Source: Thermoleophilia bacterium
Lineage (GTDB): Bacteria; Actinomycetota; Thermoleophilia; Gaiellales; F1-60-MAGs149
Assembly: GCA_016462095.1 (NCBI GenBank)
Contig: JAEMTW010000100.1
Coordinates: 1-6,849, forward strand
Length of the DNA stretch: 6,849 bases
Direction: 5' to 3'
The notes below the pieces were generated by a model. It was not told where the DNA came from. It ran no database searches and worked only from the letters and a program-made list of their open reading frames with translations. Made by a program: the position numbers and the translations under genes. Below, one piece after another: positions 1 through 6,264 of the stretch; position 1 is the stretch's first letter, and each line of letters opens with the position of its first letter.

Positions 1-636
1 TCGCGCACCTACCTGCCGCTCTACTCGCTGATGATCGCCACCGAGCCGCTCCCGCAGGCTGTCTGGGACGAGCTCGGCTGGGATGGCTGCGAGACGATCT
101 CTGACGCGCACCACCTCTTCTTCTACGCGCAGCGGACGACCGATAACCGCATCGCGATCGGTGGGCGTGGCGCTCCGTATGGTCTCGGGTCGCCGGTCGA
201 TGAGGCCTATGAGCGCCATGACGGCGTCAAGGCTCGGCTGACGAACACGCTCTACTCCGCCTTTCCCGCCACGCGCGGCGCAGCGATTACCCACCACTGG
301 GGCGGTGCGCTTGGCGTGCCGCGCGACTGGTCGATGAGTGTCACGCACGACCCTGCAACTGGCCTCGCCTTTGCGGGTGGCTACTCCGGGCACGGCGTCG
401 CAGCGACGAGCATCTCGGGCCGTACGCTCGCCGATCTGATCCTACGCCGCGAGACCGAACTGACCAAGATGCCGTGGGTCAACCACCCGGTTCGCAAGTG
501 GGAGCCCGAGCCGCTGCGGTGGATTGCGAGCCGCGCCATCGTCGGCATCATGGGTTCGTCGGATCGCGCCGAGGATGCCGGCGCTGCTCGCACTGCTCGT
601 CGGATGGCGATTATCCGGCCGTTTCTCGGGCACTAA
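1..636 (+). CDS. FAD-dependent oxidoreductase of the DAO family (C-terminal part, 5' end outside window)
   Basis: This is the last 211 codons of a flavoprotein. The reading frame is open from base 1, so the first in-frame ATG (position 31) is an internal methionine. The sequence fits the C-terminal half of the glycine oxidase/D-amino-acid oxidase fold (DAO family), closest in style to gamma-glutamylputrescine oxidase-like proteins. It has a substrate-domain stretch with IAIGGRG (about residues 53-59 of the visible part) and the Gly-rich FAD-closing motif GLAFAGGYSGHGVAATSISG near residues 121-140, followed by a helix (RTLADLILRR). Such enzymes oxidise amines or amino acids with FAD and O2; the actual substrate cannot be read here. 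The tail after about residue 150 (KWEPEPLRW) is typical of actinobacterial members. It ends in TAA three bases before the stop of the convergent glycosyltransferase gene. The dinucleotide-binding N-terminus (GxGxxG) must lie upstream. Confidence 0.85.
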   Translation, partial: SRTYLPLYSLMIATEPLPQAVWDELGWDGCETISDAHHLFFYAQRTTDNRIAIGGRGAPYGLGSPVDEAYERHDGVKARLTNTLYSAFPATRGAAITHHWGGALGVPRDWSMSVTHDPATGLAFAGGYSGHGVAATSISGRTLADLILRRETELTKMPWVNHPVRKWEPEPLRWIASRAIVGIMGSSDRAEDAGAARTARRMAIIRPFLGH

Positions 637-639
637 CGT

Positions 640-2091
640 CTAGGGGTTTTTACGCCAGACTGGGATCCCGTCGACTGGGGTCTGTGTGTAGACCGCATCA
701 AGCACAGCCTGGATCTTGCCACTCGGATCGAGTGCGTTGACGGGCTGGTAGCCGACCACAACGGTCGGCGGCGTCGCGCCGGTAACTACGTCCACGACGT
801 GCTGGCTGGCGCCTGGGATGCGCTCGATGTTGCGGTACCAGAGGAAGCGCGTGGCTGGGGTCCGGTCGGCATACCAGTAGATCGCCGCGTTGGCCCACAG
901 CACCTGGATCCGCTGGTCGGGCGTCGTCATCTGCGCAACCTGGTTGCCGACGGTGATGGCAGAGATCACACGCGGATCGTTGGTCGAGCGCGCACTCGCC
1001 AGTTCGGGACTCGACGCGAGATAGATGGGCAAGGCGGCAATCAGTGGGATGCCTGCGGCGACGGCAACGACGATTAGGCCGCGCTTGGGAGAGGTGTTCT
1101 CCCACAACCAGACAGCGCCGATGCCAGCGAATAGTGCGAACGGTGGCAAGAGCTGGACCCAATAGTGCGGGTGATAGAGCCCGCCGATCAGGAAGCCAAG
1201 CGAGCAGGCGCCGAGCCAGACGAGTGGCACAAACAGGCAACGTTCGCGACGCATGGCGATCAGGCCAAGGACGCCGAGTGCGATCAGAAGCCCCGCGTCG
1301 ACGAGCATCCATGGGATCGAGTTGACGAACAGGGTGAGACGAAAGCCAATGTCGCCGGAGAACAGCGATTCGGTCTGGGAGCGATAGCCGTAGATCGCAT
1401 ACCACCAACCGCTGACTCCTGGCGATGCGAACGCCGCAGCGACGATAGCGAGTACCCACGGGATCGCAATACCGATCGCGAGCACGATCAATCGACCAAA
1501 GCCGAGCACCCAGTCGCGCTCCCGATAGGCAACCACCAGCACGATGGCGCCGACGACGACTACGCCATCGAAGGCCGACTGTTTGATGAGTGGTGCAAAA
1601 CCGGCGATGACCCCAGCGACCAGCAGGAGCCAGGCGCGCGGCCAGGCGCTCCACCGAAACGCGATCGCGATCGCGACGGCCGCGAAGGCACCGCCGAGCA
1701 GTTCGCCGTTGGCCGTAAAACCTTCGATGTGTGGCGCGGGGCCGACCACGGCCATCAACCACGCTGTAATCACGGCGGCGCGTGGCCCGCCAAGCGTCCA
1801 GGCGATCACGGCTAGGGCGAGCACGAGTGCAATGCCGGCCTTGAGTGCCAGCATGCGGATCGCCCACTCATCGCCGAACATGAGTGCGAGGCGGTAGAGC
1901 CCGACCAGTCCCTGGGGGCGGTCGACCCAGGCGACGTCTCCATAGAGGGCAAAGCCGCGTGCCCACGTGCGCGTTACGGCACCGAATCCAGCCTCATCGA
2001 CGTTGAGCGGCACGTTCAGAAAACGCAGCCTCAAGATGCCGTCGGCGACGACGGCTCCGGCGATCCAGAGCCAGGCGCGACGGACCGTCAT
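640..2091 (-). CDS. Polytopic membrane glycosyltransferase, GT39/GT83 (ArnT/PMT) like
   Basis: This 483-residue integral membrane protein has roughly 11 hydrophobic segments between residues 5 and 357 and a soluble tail of about 120 residues, probably extracytoplasmic. The GT-C signature is visible: an acidic pair in the first outer loop (VDEAGF, D32 E33), then VDRPQG (residues 56-61), where related enzymes have a conserved Pro motif. Later comes HPHYWVQLLPPF (about 307-318), a stretch frequent in actinobacterial and chloroflexal PMT_2-type proteins. Such enzymes transfer a sugar from a polyprenyl-phosphate donor to a lipid or protein on the outer face; donor and acceptor are unknown here. 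The frame stays open further upstream to 2214, but that extension is an Arg-rich run inside folE. The ATG at 2091 starts directly before the first membrane helix and lies 4 nt after the folE stop, so I chose it. No Shine-Dalgarno is seen, so translation is probably coupled to folE. Confidence 0.85.
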   Translation of the reverse strand: MTVRRAWLWIAGAVVADGILRLRFLNVPLNVDEAGFGAVTRTWARGFALYGDVAWVDRPQGLVGLYRLALMFGDEWAIRMLALKAGIALVLALAVIAWTLGGPRAAVITAWLMAVVGPAPHIEGFTANGELLGGAFAAVAIAIAFRWSAWPRAWLLLVAGVIAGFAPLIKQSAFDGVVVVGAIVLVVAYRERDWVLGFGRLIVLAIGIAIPWVLAIVAAAFASPGVSGWWYAIYGYRSQTESLFSGDIGFRLTLFVNSIPWMLVDAGLLIALGVLGLIAMRRERCLFVPLVWLGACSLGFLIGGLYHPHYWVQLLPPFALFAGIGAVWLWENTSPKRGLIVVAVAAGIPLIAALPIYLASSPELASARSTNDPRVISAITVGNQVAQMTTPDQRIQVLWANAAIYWYADRTPATRFLWYRNIERIPGASQHVVDVVTGATPPTVVVGYQPVNALDPSGKIQAVLDAVYTQTPVDGIPVWRKNP

Positions 2092-2095
2092 CGGG

Positions 2096-2689
2096 CTAGG
2101 TGCCGCTCGACGCACCGACGAGCGCGAAGAACTCGGCACGGGTACGCGGGTCGTGCCGCAGCATGCCGCGCACCGACGACGTCGTCGTGCGGCTGCCCGG
2201 TGCTCGGACGCCACGCACCGTCATGCAGAGGTGCTCTGCTTCGAGCACGACCCCGACCCCGCGCGGCTCGAGATGTTCTTCAAGCCAGTTGGCGACCTGC
2301 GCCGTCATGCGCTCTTGCACCTGGAGGTCCCGCGAGTACATATCGACGACGCGTGCCAGCTTCGACAATCCGACGATCCGTGGTCCAGGGATGTACCCGA
2401 CGTGCGCGACACCTGTAAACGGCAGCAGATGATGCTCACAGAGCGCATGAAACGGAATGTCGCGGACGACGACGAGCTCGTCGTACTCACCGTCGTTCGG
2501 AAACGTCGTCGACTCAAACGGCTTGACCGTCAGCAATTCCTCGTACATCCGCGAGACGCGGCGTGGCGTGTCCTGCAGCGATTCGTCGGTCAGGTCGTAG
2601 CCGAGCGCGCGCAACATATCGCTGGCGGCGGCCTCGACCTTCGCGAGGTCGATCGGCCCGCGGGCGCGAATGGGGTTAGGCGTGCTCAC
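2096..2689 (-). CDS. folE: GTP cyclohydrolase I
   Basis: This enzyme converts GTP to 7,8-dihydroneopterin triphosphate, the first step of folate (and other pterin) synthesis, in the cytoplasm as a homodecamer. With the GTG start at 2689 it has 197 residues, normal for the family. The zinc site is complete: C84 and H87 in HALCEHHLLPF and C155 in EAEHLCM, with C84-C155 spacing of 71 as in E. coli FolE (110/181, from memory). The catalytic His pair corresponds to H86 and H153. Other family motifs are DTPRRV, GLSKLARVVDMYSRDLQVQERMT (residues 107-129) and the C-terminal RHDPRTRAEF. An earlier in-frame GTG at 2728 would add 13 residues, but a TACACT box sits 6 nt before 2689, so a leaderless transcript starting at 2689 is likelier. 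The glycosyltransferase follows 4 nt after the stop. Confidence 0.95.
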   Translation of the reverse strand: MSTPNPIRARGPIDLAKVEAAASDMLRALGYDLTDESLQDTPRRVSRMYEELLTVKPFESTTFPNDGEYDELVVVRDIPFHALCEHHLLPFTGVAHVGYIPGPRIVGLSKLARVVDMYSRDLQVQERMTAQVANWLEEHLEPRGVGVVLEAEHLCMTVRGVRAPGSRTTTSSVRGMLRHDPRTRAEFFALVGASSGT

Positions 2690-2695
2690 GCGCGG

Positions 2696-2701
2696 AGTGT
2701 A
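2696..2701 (-). promoter_or_regulatory. -10 box of folE (leaderless start)
   Basis: On the minus strand, TACACT is followed by exactly 6 nt (CCGCGC) and then the GTG at 2689. That distance would place transcription initiation at or next to the G of the start codon. No convincing -35 hexamer is found 16-18 nt upstream and there is no Shine-Dalgarno, as in many leaderless actinobacterial genes. Confidence 0.5.
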
Positions 2702-2857
2702 GCCGCCGGAAGAATTTAGGCGGGGCACAGCACGAATTTTGAATACAACCTGGGAGGGAACGAAGGGCTCATCGGTCGGCCTTCACGGCCGGGCAAGCAC
2801 GTTGAACCGAGCGATTAGAACACCCAGCCGTGAGTGAGACGCGCGCAACCCCTGTTG
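2702..2857. other. Divergent intergenic region between folE and the beta-propeller gene
   Basis: This holds the two back-to-back promoters and no coding sequence that I can support. A small inverted repeat (CGGCC at 2777-2781, TTCAC loop, GGCCG at 2787-2791) is the only other structure. It is too short to call a regulatory site with confidence. Confidence 0.5.
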
Positions 2858-2863
2858 TATTAT
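2858..2863 (+). promoter_or_regulatory. -10 box of the beta-propeller gene (leaderless start)
   Basis: TATTAT, five of six bases matching the sigma-70 consensus TATAAT, is followed by 6 nt (GCGTCT) and the GTG at 2870. This is the same geometry as folE on the other strand and vapB downstream. It decides the start of the gene: the earlier in-frame GTG at 2834 would lie upstream of the box. No good -35 is visible. Confidence 0.6.
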
Positions 2864-2869
2864 GCGTCT

Positions 2870-4231
2870 GTGACACAGCGCAATGGGCATCCGCGCTGGC
2901 GGCAAATTCTGATCGCTGGAGCTGCCCTCGTCGTCCTACTCAGTGTCGGTGGCTGGTTTGCCTACGCACGCATACAGCCGACTGAGATCAGTGGGAATAC
3001 GACCGAGGAATACATTGCCTCGACGACCACGGCGGCAACCACGGCGACCACGACGACCACGACGACCACGACGATCGCTCCGATCGCTACGCCCTGGCCG
3101 ACCTACGGGTTTGATGCAGGCCGCACCCATTGGAATCCAAGCCTCCGGCATCGGCCTCCCTACATCCAAACCTGGATTTTTCACGCCCTTAACCTCCTAG
3201 AATTTCCGCCCGTTGTCGCCGACGGTCGCCTCTTTGTCGCAAATCTACGTGGCCACTTCTTCGCCGTCGATGCGACGACCGGAAAGCGGCTCTGGCACAA
3301 GCCAACACGACATTGTTCTGCTGCCTCTCCTGCCATCGCTGACGGCATCGTCTACGCCGCTTTCATGCAGAAGTATCCGTGTGCAAAAGGTGATTTCAGT
3401 GGCAATGGCTTTGTCATCGCGTGGGATGCCGCGACGGGTCGACGAATCTGGTCGGTCGAGACGCCGGCTCTCGAGACCTCCCCCCTCGTCGTCGATGGTG
3501 CCGTCTACGTCGGAGGCTGGGACGGGACAGTCTTCGCTTTCGACGCCAAGACCGGCGCGCTGCTCTGGAAGACACAAACCGATGCGCAGATCACCTCTTC
3601 GCCGACCTACGCCGATGCCACTCAGACGGGCAGCACGCCCGCCGTCGTGATCGGCACCAATGGCGGCAGCGTGTACTCGCTCGATGCAAAGACGGGAGTG
3701 GTCCGCTGGCGCGCACAGAGCATCGATCGGCTCGGCTCTGGCCGCGAGTATTTCTACGCGACACCAACGGTCGCGTACGGGCGTGTGTTCATTGGCAATA
3801 CGGATGGCTGGATGTACGCATTCGGCGCCAAAACGGGCACGTTGTTATGGGCAAAAGCCGCCGGTTCCTATGTCTACACGGCAGCCGTCGCGGCCGACAA
3901 TGTCATCTACATCGGTACGTATGACGGATTTATCGTCGCCTACGATGCGGGGACTGGCAGCGAACTCTGGCGCTTCGAATCGCCGGGCGCCGTCCATGGC
4001 GCGCCGACGTTGATGGACGGGCTCTTGTACTTCTCGACGTGTGAGGGTTGTGGCCGAAATGGTGTTCGCGCATCGAAATCTGGCCCATCCGACACGTATG
4101 CGCTTGACATTGTGACCCGCAAGATTGTCTGGACGTTCCCGGACGGTCAGTACTCGCCTGTCGTCGCTGATCACGAGCGGGTCTATGTCACTGGCAAGGG
4201 TACGGTCTACGGGCTTCGCCCGACGCCGTAA
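2870..4231 (+). CDS. Membrane-anchored PQQ-like (BamB/WD40-type) beta-propeller protein
   Basis: This 453-residue protein has a short basic cytoplasmic N-terminus, one membrane helix (about residues 12-32), a Thr-rich linker (about 51-68) and an extracytoplasmic beta-propeller. At least seven propeller repeats with the form (a/v)xDxxTGxxxW are visible: FAVDATTGKRLW (131-142), then around 183-194, 222-233, 269-280, 316-327, 356-367 and a degenerate TYALDIVTRKIVW (409-421). These repeats are shared by BamB and quinoprotein dehydrogenases. I see no separate catalytic domain, so a scaffold or binding role outside the membrane is more likely than PQQ enzymology. Four cysteines (149, 171, and CEGC at 391-394) could form disulfides. 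An upstream GTG at 2834 would give 465 residues, but the -10 box sits between the two starts. It appears to be a single-gene unit bounded by a hairpin. Confidence 0.85.
   Translation: MTQRNGHPRWRQILIAGAALVVLLSVGGWFAYARIQPTEISGNTTEEYIASTTTAATTATTTTTTTTTIAPIATPWPTYGFDAGRTHWNPSLRHRPPYIQTWIFHALNLLEFPPVVADGRLFVANLRGHFFAVDATTGKRLWHKPTRHCSAASPAIADGIVYAAFMQKYPCAKGDFSGNGFVIAWDAATGRRIWSVETPALETSPLVVDGAVYVGGWDGTVFAFDAKTGALLWKTQTDAQITSSPTYADATQTGSTPAVVIGTNGGSVYSLDAKTGVVRWRAQSIDRLGSGREYFYATPTVAYGRVFIGNTDGWMYAFGAKTGTLLWAKAAGSYVYTAAVAADNVIYIGTYDGFIVAYDAGTGSELWRFESPGAVHGAPTLMDGLLYFSTCEGCGRNGVRASKSGPSDTYALDIVTRKIVWTFPDGQYSPVVADHERVYVTGKGTVYGLRPTP
3045..3071 (+). repeat. 9-bp tandem repeat (3 units) coding the Thr linker
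   Basis: CGACCACGA is repeated three times in perfect tandem, with degenerate ACG/ACC units on both sides (about 3021-3075). It encodes the poly-Thr linker after the membrane helix. The unit is a multiple of three, so gain or loss of copies keeps the frame. Confidence 0.85.
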
Positions 4232-4248
4232 CCGCACGTGCGGTACGG
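4226..4248. terminator. Palindromic hairpin between convergent genes, likely bidirectional terminator
   Basis: A perfect 14-bp palindrome, ACCGCACGTGCGGT (4231-4244), is extended outward by CCGT (4226-4229) pairing with ACGG (4245-4248), with A4230 bulged. It starts in the last codons of the beta-propeller gene and ends 9 bases before the vapC stop. There is no U-tract on either strand, so this would be a tail-less terminator. The position between convergent genes supports the call. Confidence 0.5.
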
Positions 4249-4257
4249 ATGTCGTTC

Positions 4258-4644
4258 TTAGACGGAGCGAACATCAACAAGGTGCCGCAGAGTCACGACG
4301 TCCTTGAGATTACGCGTGTAGAGCGGTAGCTCATGTGCCATTGCAGTCGCGGCAATGAGTAGATCGAAGGACCTGGCCCGCGGATTGCGGCCATCAACGT
4401 AAAGCGCTGTCGCCGCCACCACATAGGCCTCGGCGACTTTGGAGTCGACGGGCAGCTCCTCAAACGTCGATCGCACACGCTGTAGCCTCAACGTACGCTG
4501 CGCTCGAAAGACTGGATCGACAGCCTTAACGATGCCAAAGCCGAGCTCGGCCACCGTGATCGTCGAGATCGCGAATTCTGCAGCTTCTGGCCATTCGACG
4601 CCCGTAGGGTCGATCACGACCGAGGTGTCAACGAGCACTCTCAC
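4258..4644 (-). CDS. vapC: VapC-type PIN-domain ribonuclease toxin
   Basis: This 128-residue PIN-domain protein, a Mg-dependent endoribonuclease family, is probably the toxin of the pair. The acidic active site appears complete: D6 in LVDTSVVID, E33 in TVAELGFG, D94 in SFDLLIAATAMA, and D115 in TRNLKDV, with the typical N112 before it. Its GTG start overlaps the antitoxin stop as GTGA (4-bp overlap), the usual arrangement that ties toxin output to antitoxin translation. The RNA target cannot be predicted. The symbol denotes the family; the exact subgroup is not determined. Confidence 0.9.
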   Translation of the reverse strand: MRVLVDTSVVIDPTGVEWPEAAEFAISTITVAELGFGIVKAVDPVFRAQRTLRLQRVRSTFEELPVDSKVAEAYVVAATALYVDGRNPRARSFDLLIAATAMAHELPLYTRNLKDVVTLRHLVDVRSV

Positions 4645-4904
4645 GGGCGGGGTTCATACGGATCGTAGAGCTCGTGGTCGATCCCTTCAGAGACATCCTC
4701 AAAGAACGTCGTATCCCGTGGTCCTCCGATATCGAAAAGCCGCATAAACTCGGCGGCGGGCACAAACTGGCGGCGGCCCACAATGCCTGAGAGCCGGGCC
4801 ACGGGGCGCCCATCGACCGTGATCTCGAAGTCTTCGCCGGCCTCCGCACGTCGAAGAACGTCGGAGACGTTGTTGCGCAGTTCGCGTTGGGGAATCGTGG
4901 CCAT
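4641..4904 (-). CDS. vapB: Phd/YefM-like antitoxin (VapB partner)
   Basis: This 87-residue protein has an N-terminal Phd/YefM-type DNA-binding domain: IPQRELRNNVSDVLRRAEAG (residues 4-23), then DFEITVDGRPVARL (25-38). Its acidic C-terminal part (FDIGGPRDTTFFEDVSEGID, about 56-75) is expected to wrap the toxin. The antitoxin probably neutralises the PIN toxin and represses its own promoter through the palindrome just upstream. The ATG at 4904 is preceded by TACGGT at 6 nt and no Shine-Dalgarno, so the mRNA is probably leaderless. Confidence 0.9.
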   Translation of the reverse strand: MATIPQRELRNNVSDVLRRAEAGEDFEITVDGRPVARLSGIVGRRQFVPAAEFMRLFDIGGPRDTTFFEDVSEGIDHELYDPYEPRP

Positions 4905-4910
4905 GCGAAT

Positions 4911-4916
4911 ACCGTA
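4911..4916 (-). promoter_or_regulatory. -10 box of vapBC (leaderless start)
   Basis: On the minus strand TACGGT is followed by 6 nt (ATTCGC) and the vapB ATG. Three of its bases (4914-4916) lie within the palindromic operator candidate. Confidence 0.45.
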
Positions 4917-4929
4917 GCAGATCTGCTAC
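4914..4929. promoter_or_regulatory. Perfect 16-bp palindrome, candidate vapBC operator
   Basis: GTAGCAGATCTGCTAC reads the same on both strands and ends 9 bases upstream of the vapB start. It overlaps the first half of the -10 box, an ideal place for the VapBC complex to block its own promoter. Autoregulation through such palindromes is well known for Phd/YefM- and VapB-family antitoxins; binding here is inferred. It lies 100 bp upstream of the divergent R2lox gene, so an effect on that gene is possible but less likely. Confidence 0.7.
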
Positions 4930-4971
4930 ACACCGAAATCGCGCGCTTTTCACGCAGGATCCGCCACTTCC

Positions 4972-4980
4972 TGCCACAAT
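4972..4980 (+). promoter_or_regulatory. Possible extended -10 promoter of the R2lox operon
   Basis: TGCCACAAT fits an extended -10 (TGn plus CACAAT). It would give a leader of roughly 40 nt carrying the Shine-Dalgarno at about 5018-5023. No convincing -35 is seen, so this is a weak call. Confidence 0.3.
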
Positions 4981-5029
4981 CGTCTCAGCGCTCGCGCAGT
5001 CCCTACGCGCGTCCGACGAGAGGATTCCC

Positions 5030-5980
5030 ATGTCGAGTGATGTTGAGTCGAAGTTCCATTTCTCACGAGAGATGGTGAGCGGTGAGATCTATCGCAAGTA
5101 TGAGAAGGCGATGCGGAAGCACTGGAAGGTCGAAGACCTCGACTTTACGCAGGATGCGCTCGACTGGCAGCGCATCACGCCCGAGCAGCAGAAGGGCCTG
5201 CTGGGCATCACGATCCGTTTTCTCGCAGGCGAGCAGGCCGTCACGGACGAGCTGGTCCCGATGCTGGCCGCCTCGCACGCGTTGCGTCGTTTCGATTGGA
5301 CGATGTTTCTCGCGACGTTCCTGCTTGAGGAGGCCAAGCACGCCGAGTTCTTTATGCGCTGGCACGAGGCTGTCGTCGGCATTGTCGATCCGAGCGAGGT
5401 CGCTCCGCATTTCTTGACGCGCGGTAAGACGGTCGATCCGACCGGTCGGTTCGAGGTGCGCGACGTCATGCACGAGGCGCTCCCGAACTATGGCCGCATC
5501 CTGCACGAGGCCGCACTCGGCGGGACAGAGAAAGAGATCGAGCGCGCGTTCGTCCAGTTCTCAGCCGCGTACAACGGCTTCGTTGAGGGCGTGCTGACGA
5601 TGCCGTCGTACGAGATCGTGATCGACACGACGACGCAGTGGGATGCCTTCCCGACCTTGAACCGGGGCTTCAAGCTAATTCTGGCGGACGAGGGCCGCCA
5701 CATCACCTTCGGCACGACCGCGTGTCGGATGCTGATCGAGAAGGACCCCTCGTATGAGGAGGTCGTCCACGAGGTGTTCGACGCCTATCGCGGCAACATC
5801 GTTGGTCTCGTCGAGTATCAGAAGGCCGTGCCTGGGCTCGATGTCGGCAAATACCAGACGATGAAGGTGCGGCACTATCGCAACCGTTGTCGCGAGATGG
5901 GCGTCCAGCCCGACGACACGTTGATCGAGCAGATCCTCGACCCCAGCATCGACTTCGTCGTCGGTGTCGAGGCCGGCTGA
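5030..5980 (+). CDS. R2-like ligand-binding oxidase (R2lox), ferritin-like dimetal protein
   Basis: This 316-residue protein has the ribonucleotide-reductase R2 fold and is often mis-annotated as NrdB. All six metal ligands are present: E68 (AGEQAV), E101 and H104 (EEAKH), E186 (YNGFVEG), E221 and H224 (ADEGRH). The R2lox hallmark pair is also present: V71, three residues after E68, and Y181, five before E186, which in known R2lox proteins form a Val-Tyr ether crosslink beside a Mn/Fe centre. These positions match M. tuberculosis Rv0233 (E68, V71, E101, H104, then Y162, E167, E202, H205, from memory) except for about 19 extra residues between H104 and Y181. R2lox is thought to be a two-electron oxidase binding a fatty-acid-like ligand; its physiological substrate is unknown. 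GAGAGG lies 7 nt before the ATG, supporting the start. Its stop overlaps the start of the DUF1059-like gene. Confidence 0.9.
   Translation: MSSDVESKFHFSREMVSGEIYRKYEKAMRKHWKVEDLDFTQDALDWQRITPEQQKGLLGITIRFLAGEQAVTDELVPMLAASHALRRFDWTMFLATFLLEEAKHAEFFMRWHEAVVGIVDPSEVAPHFLTRGKTVDPTGRFEVRDVMHEALPNYGRILHEAALGGTEKEIERAFVQFSAAYNGFVEGVLTMPSYEIVIDTTTQWDAFPTLNRGFKLILADEGRHITFGTTACRMLIEKDPSYEEVVHEVFDAYRGNIVGLVEYQKAVPGLDVGKYQTMKVRHYRNRCREMGVQPDDTLIEQILDPSIDFVVGVEAG
5964..5979 (+). repeat. 16-bp direct repeat, copy 1 (end of R2lox)
   Basis: GTGTCGAGGCCGGCTG is identical to the stretch at 5999-6014, 35 bp further on. This copy encodes the last residues VEAG and the first two bases of the R2lox stop codon. 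Confidence 0.9.
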
Positions 5981-6150
5981 TGGCCCGCCAATGGACCTGT
6001 GTCGAGGCCGGCTGTGATGAAACGATCACCGCGCCCGACACCGACACCATCATCGAACTCGTCCAGGCACACATCGCCGACGTTCACGACAGTTTCGAAC
6101 TCGAGGACATGATCGAAACCGTCCTCATCGACGTTCCTGACGCGGAGTAG
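5980..6150 (+). CDS. Small DUF1059-like Cys/His protein
   Basis: This 56-residue acidic protein looks like DUF1059: an N-terminal pair of cysteines (C7 and C12 in WTCVEAGCDE), a middle AHIADVH with H31 and H36, and an acidic C-terminal helix (ELEDMIETVLIDV). Cys2His2 spacing (C-x4-C-x18-H-x4-H) suggests a small metal-binding ribbon, most simply Zn; this is inferred from residues only. The family has no established function that I know. The frame is open upstream inside R2lox, but the ATG at 5980, overlapping the R2lox TGA by one base (TGATG), gives the natural family length and implies translational coupling. A strong hairpin follows 5 nt after the stop, so R2lox and this gene form a two-gene unit. 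Confidence 0.75.
   Translation: MARQWTCVEAGCDETITAPDTDTIIELVQAHIADVHDSFELEDMIETVLIDVPDAE
5999..6014 (+). repeat. 16-bp direct repeat, copy 2 (start of the DUF1059-like gene)
   Basis: Identical to 5964-5979. Here it encodes VEAG (residues 8-11) between the two cysteines, plus parts of the codons on either side. Confidence 0.9.
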
Positions 6151-6155
6151 GTCGG

Positions 6156-6187
6156 GGGACATCACAAACCCCGGTTTGTGATGTCCC
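6156..6187. terminator. Strong 15-bp hairpin after the R2lox operon, copy 1 of a repeated hairpin
   Basis: 6156-6170 pairs perfectly with 6173-6187 around a CC centre (core CACAAACCCCGGTTTGTG). It begins 5 nt after the DUF1059-like stop. No T-run follows on either strand, so it would be a tail-less terminator as proposed for actinobacteria, or a dispersed palindromic repeat. It shares its core with the hairpin at 6749-6778. Confidence 0.65.
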
Positions 6188-6264
6188 GCATACCTCGAAA
6201 ACATCAGGTCAAACGCCCCGCTCCGGATACGCTGCAGCGCGCGGAGGGGCTGGCGAAAGATTGG

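Noticed and set aside
636..660. GGGGTTTTT as an intrinsic terminator of the oxidoreductase gene
   Set aside because: There is no stable hairpin directly before the T-run, and these bases encode the last residues of the convergent glycosyltransferase.
1165..1815. Long open frame (216 codons) on the plus strand
   Set aside because: It is antisense to the glycosyltransferase, whose membrane helices and motifs are convincing. The translation is Arg/Asp/Glu-rich without a recognisable fold, as expected for a shadow frame in GC-rich DNA.
2092..2214. N-terminal extension of the glycosyltransferase to 2214
   Set aside because: The extra 41 residues are an Arg/Ala/Ser-rich translation of the folE 3' end in another frame. 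The ATG at 2091 gives a proper first membrane helix.
2834..2869. Upstream GTG start of the beta-propeller gene
   Set aside because: A TATTAT -10 box lies between this GTG and the one at 2870, and the added 12 residues show no homology-like features.
5030..5980. Annotation as ribonucleotide reductase small subunit (NrdB)
   Set aside because: The Val71/Tyr181 pair and its exact spacing to the metal ligands mark R2lox, and there is no nrdA in the window.
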